Below, one piece after another: positions 33,386-44,177 of a stretch of 64,000 nucleotides of DNA; the first letter of the stretch is position 1, and every line of letters begins with the position of its first letter. The stretch covers positions 68,054,638-68,118,637 of the forward strand of contig CM043699.1 in the NCBI GenBank assembly GCA_023935145.1, in the 5' to 3' direction. The DNA comes from Bretschneidera sinensis. Lineage: Eukaryota; Streptophyta; Magnoliopsida; Brassicales; Akaniaceae. Made by a program: the position numbers and the translations under genes. Below the pieces are notes generated by a model. The model did not search any database, was not told the DNA's origin, and saw only the letters and a list, made by a program, of their open reading frames with translations.

Positions 33386-33496
33386 TTTTCTGTTAGATCT
33401 GCTTTCTTTCTCTTCTTTTTCTTTCTAGCGATTATTGATTTATTTTCTGTTAGATCTGCTTTCTTTCTCTTCTTTTTTTCTAGCGATTATTTATTT
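33386..33496 (-). repeat. Tandem duplication in the 5' leader
   Basis: Two copies of about 57 bp (33386-33442 and 33443-33496) share TCTGTTAGATCTGCTTTCTT and CTAGCGATTATT. The segment is CT-rich on the plus strand, so GA-rich in the transcript, and sits right upstream of the BAP31-like ATG. Confidence 0.75.
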
Positions 33497-34194
33497 GGTA
33501 TTTTTTTATTCTTTTCTTCGGGAGCAAGGAGTTGAAAGAGTTGTGATTTGGGTGTTCATTTTATGACAGCAAAATATCATCATGTTTGCTAACACGTGGC
33601 AGGGTTGTAGTGCGTTTGATGTCATGCTATGATTCAGATGGATGAAAAGGAGTACGGGTGATGACAATTGACTTGCTGATCGGGGAAGTAATTAATTTGC
33701 TTTGAGCGTTTGAAATGAAGTTTGGCTTTGATTTTAGGCTTTTAGATCCAAACCCAATTTATGATTTGGGTTTCACTTCATAGACTTTTTATATTGAGTC
33801 ACAAACCCAAAATAAAATTCACTTAAGCCTTTATTTGGTTTAATTAAAAATAATAAAAAAAACTGTACGCCTTGCAAGCATTATACCAATTATTCTAATA
33901 AAAACGCATTATGACCAATCATTAAACTATTCAAAAAAAGGAAGAAAAAGATGTGACTTCGTTGATATAGCTTCCCAAAATGTAGTGGACTTTACCTTAA
34001 AATTGCACTGATTTGAGATGCAAAAATTCAGACAGAGACGACATACAAAGCCTCGTTTCATTGATGCATTAGAAAGTCTTCGCAATTTAATAATTCCCAC
34101 TCATATAAATTTTATTAAGATTTTAACTCAACTCCTTATAAGAAAAGTTTTAATTGATTTTAAAAAATAATTTTTTATTTTATAATTGTTTATT
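33497..34194. other. Intergenic, upstream of BAP31-like gene
   Basis: It presumably contains the promoter of the minus-strand gene, but I cannot fix a TATA box. No ORF or repeat stands out. Confidence 0.5.
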
Positions 34195-35715
34195 TTTGTA
34201 AGAGTATTAGTAGTTTCATATTGGATTGTTGCTTATTCTAATAGAAGTAGTAATAATAGTTTTTTATGTTGTTGTTGTTCTTTTTTCTACTTGGATTAAG
34301 GGGTCCTAGTGAAATTTTGAGGCACACTCATAATTCTTATATATATATATTATAAACTAGAGGGGTTTACTACTAGAGGTAGGATGAGAGTTTTTGGTGT
34401 ATTGGAGTTTTGGGTTGTCAAGTAGAGATGACACCTATAACTAGAGCTATATTGAGAGCTTTAATTGTATTGGGGCTTTGAGGTTGTAAGGTAATAAAAG
34501 CTTAAGAACTTTACTCTTCTTAAAGTTATAAAGTTGTAATTGAAGATTAATAAGATAGTAGAGTTGTTGGTGGATGTAAGAAAAAAGGTTAGTAAACCAA
34601 ATTAAATTCTTGATGCTTTTACTCTTTATTTTATTTGCTTATTTAACTATTATAGTTGTGTATTAGTCTTTTTCAATTCCATTATCACTAACTTGTTGAG
34701 TAGTATGTTGATAGAGATGAAGTACTTGCCACCAAAAGAAGATGACATAGTCACAATGTTAATGGTGGGCAATAAAGTTTGGATTGATGGAGAGGTTCCC
34801 GCGGTACCTCTAAAGAGAGATAAATTGAAGAGGCCAAGTGTGTTCGACGTTGAAGAATTGTTTGTGATTGTATTAAGAGAAGAGCCAAATAAAGTGAGCG
34901 AGTGGAGCACTTCAAGGAATGTGGAGAAAATATCAAGATCTAAGTCTCTAGATTTTTCAAATAAGAAGTGCATCTACAATGAGGGAAAAGAACACATACA
35001 ATTGCAAAGCAAGGCCACAGTGGAGGATTTGGAGGAATTAAGTAGAACGAATGAGAGTGATAATGAAAGGCTAATGAGGATGATGAGATGTAAGTTCTTA
35101 ATGGTTCAAAGGTAGTGATGAGAGATACGATGAATGAAGAGAGCTTGTATATGTTGAATGAGATAATGGTTGCTTCGAAAAGCAGATGAGAAGACCAAAA
35201 GAAATTATCACACCAACCAAAGAAGAAAGCCAAATTTGATGATGAGGTGGAGAATTTGAGCCAAGGTGGAAATTTGTTAGGATTTTGGCTCAAAGCCCCA
35301 CAAGGAGGACTTCTAATTGGTTTGGGAAAAGTGGTTTCCTATTTTGTAGTTTCTTAGTTTAGTAGGAGTAGTAGTAGTTTCCTATTGGATGATTGATTGT
35401 TCTAATAGGAGTAGTAGTAGTGGTCGCCTATGTTGTTGTTCTTTTTCCTATTTGGATCAGGAAAATATCCTCTATATTAATGGGGTCCTAGTAAAGTTTT
35501 GAGGCACACTCATAATTCTCATATACATTATAAATTAGAGGGGTTTACTACTAGAGTTAGGATGAGAGCTTTGGTTGTATTGAAGATGTAGGTTATCAAG
35601 TAGAGAGGACACCTTTAACTAAAGCTAGGTTGAGAGCTAGTGTTGTATTGGGGCTTTAAGAGTTTAGCAACTTTGATCTTCCTAAAGTTGTAAATGAAGA
35701 ATGATTGTCAAAATT
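34195..35715 (+). mobile_element. Decayed LTR-element remnant
   Basis: Direct repeats of about 350 bp (about 34200-34555 and 35352-35705) share GGGGTCCTAGTGAAATTTTG and GAGGGGTTTACTACTAGAG. Before the second copy, CCAAGGTGGAAATT is followed by TGTTAGGATTTTGG at 35275, a typical polypurine tract and LTR start. The first copy lacks its first 75 bases and the second its end. No target-site duplication was found. Confidence 0.55.
34693..35115 (+). CDS. Unrecognised ORF inside LTR remnant
   Basis: A 140-residue open frame (MLSSMLIEMKYLPPKEDDIV to MRCKFLMVQR) between the two LTR-like repeats. It is hydrophilic and charged, with no motif I recognise and no similarity I can name to Gag or Pol. It could be a piece of the internal region or captured host coding sequence. 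A CT-rich complementary frame is also open, which weakens the case for coding. Confidence 0.25.
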   Translation: MLSSMLIEMKYLPPKEDDIVTMLMVGNKVWIDGEVPAVPLKRDKLKRPSVFDVEELFVIVLREEPNKVSEWSTSRNVEKISRSKSLDFSNKKCIYNEGKEHIQLQSKATVEDLEELSRTNESDNERLMRMMRCKFLMVQR

Positions 35716-36118
35716 TAATATATTAACCATATTTATTATAACAGAATAATACGAGAATAGAGATCTCAACGAAAGATTTAAAGAAATTTAGACAATTTCA
35801 AAAATTATATCATATCATCAAACATTAACCAAATTGTAACTATGACAAATTAAATGTTTTAACGACCATGAAAAATTCCATAAAATAAATCACAAGCATG
35901 AAACTTTTTTAACCAATTCTTGTTCAACACTCAGTATAGCCACATGAGACGGTAGAACAATTCAAGCCACAATATCCAGTCTACATTAACCTTAGATAAA
36001 ACAACAATTAGTTGTAAAATTATTAATTGAACACCATATAATACCTTCACAATTATCTTGTACACATTATCAGCAATTAGAAGAGCTTTTGGCTAGATCT
36101 ATCATTGAAATCGTTTTA
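35716..36118. other. Intergenic flank of Y3
   Basis: A/T-rich, no ORF. It ends with TTTTA (36114-36118), the left target-site duplication of Y3. Confidence 0.6.
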
Positions 36119-37561
36119 TGATGAGTGCCAAATATTGCATATTTTGACCCCTTAATTTACATTTGTTAGCTTAGGAATTTGTTACTTTGAGTTGTTTTTC
36201 GTTGTTTTACAGGTTTACAAGCACTTTGAAAGGAGTTTCACTAAATTGCCAAAATTGCCCGTACAAACAGTCATTTTTGCGGATTAAACTGTATTGATTC
36301 AGGAAGAACCAAGAGATTAGCCATATATGCTTGGAAAGATCTGGATGTCTATTTTCTGAAAAATTTATGGCTTGTAAACACAACTTTTCTAGAGAAAGTT
36401 ATGGCAGTTTTAGTAGACAAATGTCAGGCTGTGCGGGATTTCAACGTGGCAGAAGTGATTTTTGTGGATTAAACTGTAATGATTCAGGAAGAACTAGGAG
36501 ATGAACCATATATGCTTGGAAAGATCCGGATGTCTGTTTTCTGGGAAATTTTATGGATCGTAAATACGATTTTTCTAGAGAAAGTTATGGCAGTTTTAGT
36601 AGACAAAGGTCAGGCAATGTGGAATTTCAGCGTGGGCAGAAGTTTTAAAGGGCATGTGAAGGCTTAAGTCCTACATTCCACATCGGTTGGAAACACCTTC
36701 TATATCCCACATCCCACATCGGATTGGAAACACATTGCACTCATGGAGTTCCTCTATAAAAGCCCAATTTCACTTCATCAAATGGTTATGCAATCTGGAG
36801 AACTTCTGCTAGCATTCTGGTGGATCTCGAAGGCTTTGCTACCAAGGGGGAAAGCACTGCACAACAGCGAGTGGAATTTCTCCCAATGTATAGTCAGTTT
36901 TAATTTATTTCTTTTAAGTTTTAAAGTTTAATGTTTAGCACTTTTATTGTGAACTTTAGTTTCATAATTATGATAGGCTAAAATCTTCATCTAAGGTTGA
37001 AGATGAAGCATCGCCATTGTTTGACATTATATTTTCAGATTTGTTCATACAATTATAATATTTTTAGTATAAATGTTCTATTCAATTATTTGAGTAAAAT
37101 CTTATGATTGATTGCTTTTAAATTGTTCAATTGGATATTCCTTGTGTTTTATCTACTGGATACAGTGGATCATTCAAATTAGATCGGATATCCATTGTGA
37201 TTTTTATTTGGATACAATGGATGCTTTTGGTTTAGTTTGGGTATTTGCTATGATTTGTATAATGGTGGATTCATGGAATGATTTGATAGATTATTTTTAT
37301 ATAGAACATGAAAATATATGCTTTATTTTGGTGGGGTGGATTCAAAAACTTTAGTATTTTTATTATTTGTTTTAAATCAATTTAGTTTAGTTTATACTCT
37401 TTGCATAATACAACTCAAAATTTGGAACTAGGTTAAAGTAGGTTTAGTTTAGATAAAAATATATTTTCACAACACAATTCCCTGTGGATTCGACCTCGCA
37501 CTTGCACAACACTAAATTGTAAACGACTCGTGCGCTTGCGAGTAATTTAAAACTCATAACA
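36119..37561 (+). mobile_element. Y3 5' LTR
   Basis: TGATGAGTGCCAAATATTGC to CTCATAACA, 1443 bp, with the roughly 186-bp segment in two tandem copies. Confidence 0.9.
36711..36761 (+). promoter_or_regulatory. USE plus TATA promoter, Y3 5' LTR
   Basis: ATCCCACATCG at 36711-36721 and TATAAAA at 36755-36761, 33 nt apart. Confidence 0.75.
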
Positions 37562-37567
37562 AGTTTT

Positions 37568-37585
37568 TGGTGCTGTTTTCGGGGA
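37568..37585 (+). other. Primer-binding site, Y3
   Basis: TGGTGCTGTTTTCGGGGA is a tRNA-Asp type site with several substitutions. Confidence 0.75.
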
Positions 37586-37741
37586 GTTATTTTGTTTGTG
37601 AAATTTTTGTCTGAATTGATTTTATTTTTCTACTAGTTTAGTTAGCATTTTTGTTTTATTTTTCTTTTGCAATTTTATTTTAGTTTATTTGTTTATATTG
37701 GCAATTGCCTATAAAAAAATGAAATAAAATTTTTTAAGAAA

Positions 37742-37793
37742 ATGTGGATGAATCTAGCGTCGGTTTCATAGTCTTTAGAGGACACCCTCAAGT
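37742..37793 (+). pseudogene. gag: Y3 gag start, cut by Copia C1
   Basis: The ATG and following codons match the start of the Z gags (MWMNxAxVS, SLEDTLK) with an in-frame TAG after the eighth-ninth codon. After CTCAAG the text changes to the truncated C1 LTR. About 43 bases of gag are missing at this junction compared with Z2 at 56572-56614. Gag resumes at 44178. Confidence 0.8.
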
Positions 37794-37795
37794 GT

Positions 37796-38815
37796 TTCCA
37801 AACACCCAAGTCTAGAATGACTTGTAGAAATAATTTCTGCAATCGAACACAAGAACAGAAAATCAAAGAAAGAAAGAAGACAAACAATTTGTTATCGAGG
37901 TTCGGCAATGTGCTTACGTCCCCGTGAGTTCCTCCGAACTCTTTGCACTATCTCAAATGGTTCTTACAAGTTACAGTAATCCCCTTCAAGAAACCAAGTT
38001 CTTGAAGACACCAAGAAGAGAAAGAAGAATATTACAATGCTCTCTCTCTATGCTACTCTCTCTTCTTTACAACCAGCCTCACTACAAAGAGTCCCTCTTG
38101 TGTTTGTCACTCTTACATAATTCTCTCTTGTATTTACAATTGATCTCACAATGTCACAACTTTCTCTTGTTCTATATGTTTCTGTATTGTGTGAAAATGA
38201 GGCTTGAGAACCCCTTTTATAGTCTTTCACTTCTTGGACATTCTTGTGAATCAATCTCCACCCTTTGATTATGATCTCCTTTTAATCTTAGCCCTTCATC
38301 ATTCTCCAAGTGGTGCTGTGTGTTTTGGTATTGTGCACACACACTTTGGAGAGTTCTAAGTCATTCTGCCCATGTGTGCCTTGGTGTGCCTGGCGCCTTG
38401 GTGCTCAACAAGGCACGCCTTGGCGCTGGGGTAGAGTGCGCTTGTGATGTCTCTGGGCGGTGCGGCGCTGGGTGCTGGGCGCCTAGGCGCTGGTGCGAAC
38501 CTGGTGTGCAACACATTGAAAGGTGTGGCGCTGGCTTCTAGACGCTTAGGTGCTGGTGCGCACCTGATGTGCAACACGCTAGAGGGTGCGGCGCTGGCTT
38601 CTGGGCACCTAGGTGCTGGTGCTGTCCGCACACCTTTCTGCCTGTGTGCAGAAGTGCACACACTAGTGCGCATGGCTTTCCCTTGCTCCAAAATGATGTA
38701 CACACATGTATGCAGCCTTCTAACATGCTAAACTTTGATACTCCACCTTTGGTTTGGACTTTAACCATTTTTAAACCATGGTTGGACCTGTTTGAACCTT
38801 AGACAAATAACAACA
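37796..38815 (-). mobile_element. C1 3' LTR, truncated
   Basis: In minus orientation it starts TGTTGTTATTTGTCTAAGG after the polypurine tract and is cut near TTTGGAA at 37796. TATAAAAG lies at about 38213-38220 on the minus strand. Confidence 0.88.
38459..38632 (-). repeat. GC-rich 63-bp tandem repeat in C1 3' LTR
   Basis: Nearly three units share GGCGCTGGCTTCT, CCTAGGTGCTGGTG and GATGTGCAACACGCT. The same array is in the 5' LTR at about 43838-43995. It lies in U3, upstream of the TATA box. The overlapping open frames here are repeat artefacts. Confidence 0.75.
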
Positions 38816-38828
38816 ATCTCTACCTCTG
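38816..38828 (-). other. C1 polypurine tract
   Basis: Minus strand AGAGGTAGAGATT precedes the LTR TGTTGTT, the same as in element A. Confidence 0.8.
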
Positions 38829-38898
38829 TCTAAGTGTTCAAAAAACCTGAACCATTGTGCAGAAAGCTTTGGGATCCAAACTCATCTTGAGTCACTAA

Positions 38899-41800
38899 TT
38901 AACCAACTTCAATCCTAAGTAATTCAAGGCAATGATTGAACTTACTTAGAGGTAGAACTTTAGTACCCAAGTCCACAGGATTTTCTTCTGTGGTAACCTT
39001 GTCCATATGGATGCATCCTTTCGTAACATTTTCCCAAATGAAATGATACCGAACATCCATATGCTTTGTCCTCTCATGGAACACTAGATTTTTACATAAG
39101 TGCAAGGCCCTTTGACTATCCGAAAATACCATAACCTGCTCATCCAGTACCTTCAACTCTTCAAGCAACCCTTTGCACCACATAGCTTCCTTGATGGCCT
39201 CCGTAGCAGCTATGTACTCAGCCTCGGTTGTTGAGAGTGCTACCACTGGCTGCAACTGAGCCTTCCAACTTACACAACATCCATTTAAGTTGAAAAAATA
39301 GGAGGTAATCAATCTCCTTTTATCCTGGTTTGCTCCATAGTCCGAATCAGCAAAACCCTCAAGGCAGATGGCATTACCCCTCTTCTCATACACTAGCCCT
39401 ACTTCTGGGCTTCCCTTCAAATACCTCAGCAACAACTTCATCCCAAGCCAAAGCTCCTTTCTGAGATTACTCATAAACCTGCTAAGAACACTCATTACAT
39501 GAGCAATGTCAGGTCTAGTGCTTACCATGGTGTACATAACAGAACCAACAACACTAGAGTAAGGGACTTTCTCTATTTCCTTCTTCTCCGCCTCTGATCT
39601 TGGACAATGATTGCTGGAGAACTTGAAATGACCAGCAAGGGGAACCTTCATTGGTTTGCTATCTTCTATAGAGAATTTAGATATCATATTCTCTATGTAG
39701 GAGGTTTGAGAGATCTTCAATCTGTTTCTCTCCCTTTCCCGGATGATACACATCCCAAGGATCTTTAGTGCATGGCCAAGATCCTTCATGTCAAACTCCT
39801 CACTGAGTTGAGCCCTTAATTTATTTATCCTTTCCATGCTGCTCCCAACTAGCAACATGTCATCAACATAAATGAGGATGATCACCATTTCCTTAACCTT
39901 CTGCCCCTTATAGTACAAGCACGAATCATAGTAGCTCCTCATGAAACCCAAGCTAATTACAAAGGAATCAAACCTCTTATTCCATTGCCTAGGTGATTTC
40001 TTCAGGCCATAGAGAGATTTCTTTAATTTGCACACTAACTCTCCCTGCCTTCCCTCTTCATAACCTTCAGGTTACCTCATGAAAATGGTCTCATCGAGCT
40101 CTCTATGTAAGAATGTTGTCTTCACATCCATTTGCTTAATTTCCCAATCAAATTGGACCACCAATGCTAACACTATCCAGATCGTCTTGTACTTCACAAC
40201 CGGTGAAATCTATGGCTTCTTTTTGTGTGAACCCCTTCGCCACCAGCCTAGCTTTATACCGGACTTCATCCCCTAGAGTATTCTCTTTTTTGATCTTGTA
40301 GAGCCATCTACAATCCACAACTCTATGTTTTTCAGGTTTGGGCACCAACTCCCAAGAGTTGTTCTTCATCAAAGATTCCATTTCTTCCTCCATAGCCAGC
40401 TGCCACTTTGACGAATCCTTACACTTCATGGCATCCGTGTAAGTTTCTGGTTTAACCTCTCCTTCTCTCTAAGGAGTTGATGCATCTGCAGCATTTGCAA
40501 ACCCATATCTCAAATGAGGTCTAACCACTCTCCTTCCCCGGTCTCTTGTGAGCTGGTAGTCATTTACTGCATCAACCTCTTCTTGTTCAGTCTCTTCTTG
40601 AGTTTCTTGAGCTTGGCCTTCATCCAAGGGCTCTACCTGGTCCGAACCCTCTTGCCTCCTTTGCTCTACCTGAACCGAGTTCTCCTTGATGCGATGCTCC
40701 ACAACTTCCGATTTGGTTTGCTCACTAGCCCTTGTAGGGTTAGTTTTCTCTAAGTAGGGAAATAATAATTCATTCAAAATAACATCTCTACTTATAATCA
40801 GTTTCAGGCCCTTCTTTTCTAAGGACCACAACCTATATCCCTTAACCCCATCACCATATCCTAGAAATACACATTTTCTAGATCTAGGGTCAAGTTTATC
40901 CTCCTTTTGATGTGCATATGCTGCACACCCAAAATTCCTTAGGTTGCTTAATTCAGGGGGTTTTCCACTCCACATCTCCATGGTAGTCTTGAGCTCTAAA
41001 GCTCTAGAGGGTGATCTATTTATCAAGTATGCAGCTGTAGCCACAGTTTCTCCCCAAAAATGTTTTGGTAACCCGGATCCTATTAACATGCACCTAACTT
41101 TTTCCATAAGGGTTCTATTCATTCTTTCAGCAACTCCATTTTGCTAGGGTGTTTTTACAACCGTCTTATGCCTTAGAATGCATTTAATTCACATAATTTA
41201 TCAAAATCATTATTGCAAAATTCTAAGCCATTATCGGTTCGTAAAGCCTTAACTACCCTACCCGTTTGAGTTTTCAGCAACTTCTTCCACACAACAAATT
41301 TATTCAAGGCATTAGATTTATTCCTAAGCAAATAAACTCACACTCTTCTTGAATAATCATCAATTAAAGACAGAAAGTAAAAGTTACCTCCCTGTGTTGG
41401 TGTTCTTGTTGGTCCCCAAACGTCCGAATGAATGTAATCAAGAATCCCTTTGGACTTGTGCACTCTGGTGTTGAAGCTGACCCGGTGTTGCTTCCCAAGA
41501 ATGCAACTCTCACAGAAATCCAGTTTTTCTACTTTGTCACCACCAAGTAGACCTTCCTTGCTAAGCACTTGCAGGCCCTTTTCGCTCATGTGACCCAAGC
41601 GATTGTGTCAAAGGGCTGCCTTGTCCATCTCAGCCATCAAGCTTGCTGCTTGATCATTGATTTCTGTCTCTCCGATCACCTCATAGAGTCCATCATTTCT
41701 TGCTGCCTTGATCACTACCAAAGATCCCTTGGCCACCTTGATCATTCCTCCCTCTACTTTGCATGTATACCCCATGGAATCCAGCTGCCCCAATGAGATC

Positions 41801-42057
41801 AAGTTCCTCTTCAAATCTGGAAGATATCTTACATTTCGCAGCAGCCTTGTGACTCTATCAAACATTTTCAATTGAATGTCACCAATCCCTCTCACTTGGC
41901 AAGAATTGTCATTCCCCAAGAAGACCCTTCCATCATTGATCTCTTTGAAATTCTTGAACCATTCTTTGTGAGGGCACATATGATAAGTGCACCCGAAATC
42001 AAGAATCCACTTTCCACTGCCTTGCCTCATGCTCACATTTGAGCACACAACAAGCAC
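38899..42057 (-). pseudogene. pol: C1 Copia polyprotein (pol), multiple stops
   Basis: Minus strand, in order. Protease: GKWILDFGCTYHMCPHKEWF, where the catalytic Asp-Ser-Gly is Asp-Phe-Gly. Integrase: zinc region HNRLGHMSEKGL with CESC, then catalytic acidic residues in HSDVWGP, LRTDNG and NGVAERMN. Then a proline-poor linker. RT: WKLAMEEE-type start and YVDDMLLVGSS. RNase H: LSTTEAEYIAATEAIKEA, ending at 38899. Breaks are TGA for Trp before HNRLGH and after YSRRV, TAG for Gln before QNGVAE, TAA for Gln before PEGYEEG, and a small deletion with frameshift after KEAIDF near 40215. Every nonsense change fits C-to-T decay. Its level of preservation is far better than element A. Confidence 0.9.
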
Positions 42058-42066
42058 ATCATCTTG

Positions 42067-42897
42067 CTATTCTCCTTTGGAAACCGAAGCCTCTCCATTA
42101 TTGGTATGGCTTCTCCTCTCATCCCATATCCTCTTCTTGCAATCTTTCTTGAAATGGACCTCCTTGTTGCAGTAAAAGCATCTCCTTCCTCCTCTAAGTC
42201 TTGTCTTAGAACGAGATCTCCCATGGTTCTGCCCTCTACCTCTTGATTTCTCCCGGTAGTTTCCATGGTTGCTACTGCTATTCCGAGTTGCTGGCCTTCC
42301 TCTTATGAACAGCCCATCACCACTTGATGTCTCCTTCATCTTGGCTTTGAAATCATGTGCCCTTATGGCATTGATCACAATTTCCTTTGTCAAAGTATCC
42401 CTTCCATACTCAATGGCATTAATCAAGTTATCAAAGCAATCAAGAAGAGAATTTAACAAAATAACAGCCAATTGTTCATCCGAAAAAATAATACTATAGC
42501 TATTCAAATCTTGAACTAGCTTATTAAAGACATCAAGATTATCTTGCAACTCTTTACTAGGGTCCATTTTAAAAGCAAAGATTCTTTTAAGAAGATAAAT
42601 CTTGTTAGGAAGAGTTTTGGTAAGAAACAACTCATCTAGTTTCTTCCATATGACAGCCGAATCCTCCGAGTCTCCGCACTCCCTTGTGACACTATCCGAC
42701 ATGTGCAAGAAAATGGTACTGTAAGCCATCTTCTTTATCTCAGTCCGTTGGTCCTCCGTGACACTTACTGGAAAAGCATCATCTTCTCCAATAGCCAAGT
42801 CCACTTTCTGTTGCATTAGAACAGCCTTCATCTTCCGCTTCCAAAGGGAAAAGTCTCCATTTCCATCAAACTTCTCTACACAGAAATTTGAAGCCAT
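42067..42897 (-). pseudogene. gag: C1 Copia Gag
   Basis: Minus strand from MASNFCVEKFDGNGDFSLWK (start chosen at 42897; an upstream in-frame ATG at 42930 overlaps the leader) to a TAG at 42067. It has the UBN2/Copia Gag pattern (WKRKMKAVLMQQKVDLAI, ELFLTKTLPNKIYLLKRIF, LVQDLNSY) and a basic SRGRGQNHGRS stretch. A CCHC knuckle follows (CFYCNKEVHFKKDC; the usual Gly-His spacing is altered by Glu-Val-His). The TAG probably replaces CAG, since the frame continues QDDVLVVCSNVS into the protease. It would form the Copia particle. Confidence 0.88.
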
Positions 42898-43123
42898 CTT
42901 TTGCGGACAAGATCCCAGATTTATGCACAACCCATAAATGCTTTCTTTAACCTCAAGAACACAGATCGAAGATGGATCTTAACACCGTTATTGAATCAAC
43001 CTTCAAGAACACGATCGGATCTTGATCTTTACACCGTTCTTGAATCACCCAAGAAGTTGATCTTTGATTCTTGGATTCTTGGCTCTGTCACCTTCTTGTT
43101 CTTGCTCCGATACCCAACTATGC

Positions 43124-43137
43124 AGCTCTAATACCGC
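43124..43137 (-). other. C1 primer-binding site
   Basis: The minus strand reads GCGGTATTAGAGC right after the LTR end. Copia elements typically have TGGTATCAGAGC, complementary to initiator tRNA-Met. Confidence 0.75.
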
Positions 43138-44177
43138 TGATGGAAATCACCTTGACAAGATGCCCAGGTGGTGATCTTCCAAACACCCAAGTCTAGAATG
43201 ACTTGTAGAAATAATTTTAGCAATCGAACACAAGAACAGAAAATCAAAGAAAGAAAGAAGACAAGCAATTTGTTATCGAGGTTCGGCAATGTGCCTACGT
43301 CCCCGTGAGTTCCTCCGAATTCTCTACACTATCTTAAATGGTTCTTATAAGTTACAGCAATCCCCTTCAAGAAACCAAGTTCTTGAAGACACCAAGAAGA
43401 GAAGGAAGAAGATTACAATGCTCTCTCTCTATGCTACTCTATCTTCTTTACAGCCAGCCTCACTACAAAGATTCCCTATTGTGTTTGTCACTTACAATTC
43501 TCTCTTGTATTTACAATTGATCTCATAATGTCACAACTTCCTTTTGTTCTATAAGTTTCTGTATTGTGTGAAAATGAGGCTTGAGAACCCCTTTTATAGC
43601 CTTTCACTTCTTGGACATTCTTGTGAATCAATCTCCACCCTTTGATTATGATCTCCTTTTAATCTTAGCCCTTCATCATTCTCCAAGTGGTACTGTGTGT
43701 TTTGGTATTGTGCACACACACTTTAGAGAGTCCTAAGTCATTCTGCCCATGTGTGCCTTGGTGTGCCTGACGGCTTGGTGCTCAACAGGGCACGCCTTGG
43801 CGCTTGGGCAGAGTGCGCTTGTGATGTCTCTGGGTGCTTGGCGCCTAGGCGCTGGTGTACACCTGGTGTGCAACACGCTGGAAGGTATGACGCTGGCTTT
43901 TGGGTGCCTAGGCACTGGTGCACACCTGATGTGCAGCACGCTGGAGGGTACAGCGCTAGCTTCTGGGCGCCTAGGTGCTGGTGCTGTGCGCACACATTTC
44001 TACCTGTGTGCAAAAGTGCACACACTAGTGCGCATAGCCTTCCCTTACTCCAAAATGATGCACACATATGTGTGCAGCCTTTTAACATGCTGAAATTTGA
44101 TACTCCATCTCTGGTTTGGACTTTAACCATTTTTAAACTATGGTTAGACCTATTTGAACCTTAGACAAATAACAACA
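43138..44177 (-). mobile_element. C1 5' LTR
   Basis: 1040 bp. In minus orientation it runs TGTTGTTATTTGTCTAAGG to GTGATTTCCATCA. It has TATAAAAG at about 43593-43600 and the GC-rich tandem repeat at about 43838-43995. Confidence 0.9.

Larger units (their letters stand above)
37796..44177 (-). mobile_element. Copia element C1 (minus), nested in Y3 gag
   Basis: In minus orientation: 5' LTR 43138-44177, tRNA-Met type primer site, gag, pol in Copia order (protease, integrase, RT, RNase H), polypurine tract, and a 3' LTR 37796-38815 that lacks its last roughly 39 bp. The left target-site duplication was lost with that deletion. CATTC follows the right end. Several stops make it defective. Confidence 0.9.

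Noticed and set aside
38320..38802. Overlapping open frames on both strands rich in Ala, Gly, Cys and His
   Set aside because: They lie in the GC-rich 63-bp tandem repeat of the C1 LTR, recur in the other LTR (43733-44164), and have no conserved domain. Artefacts of repeat composition.
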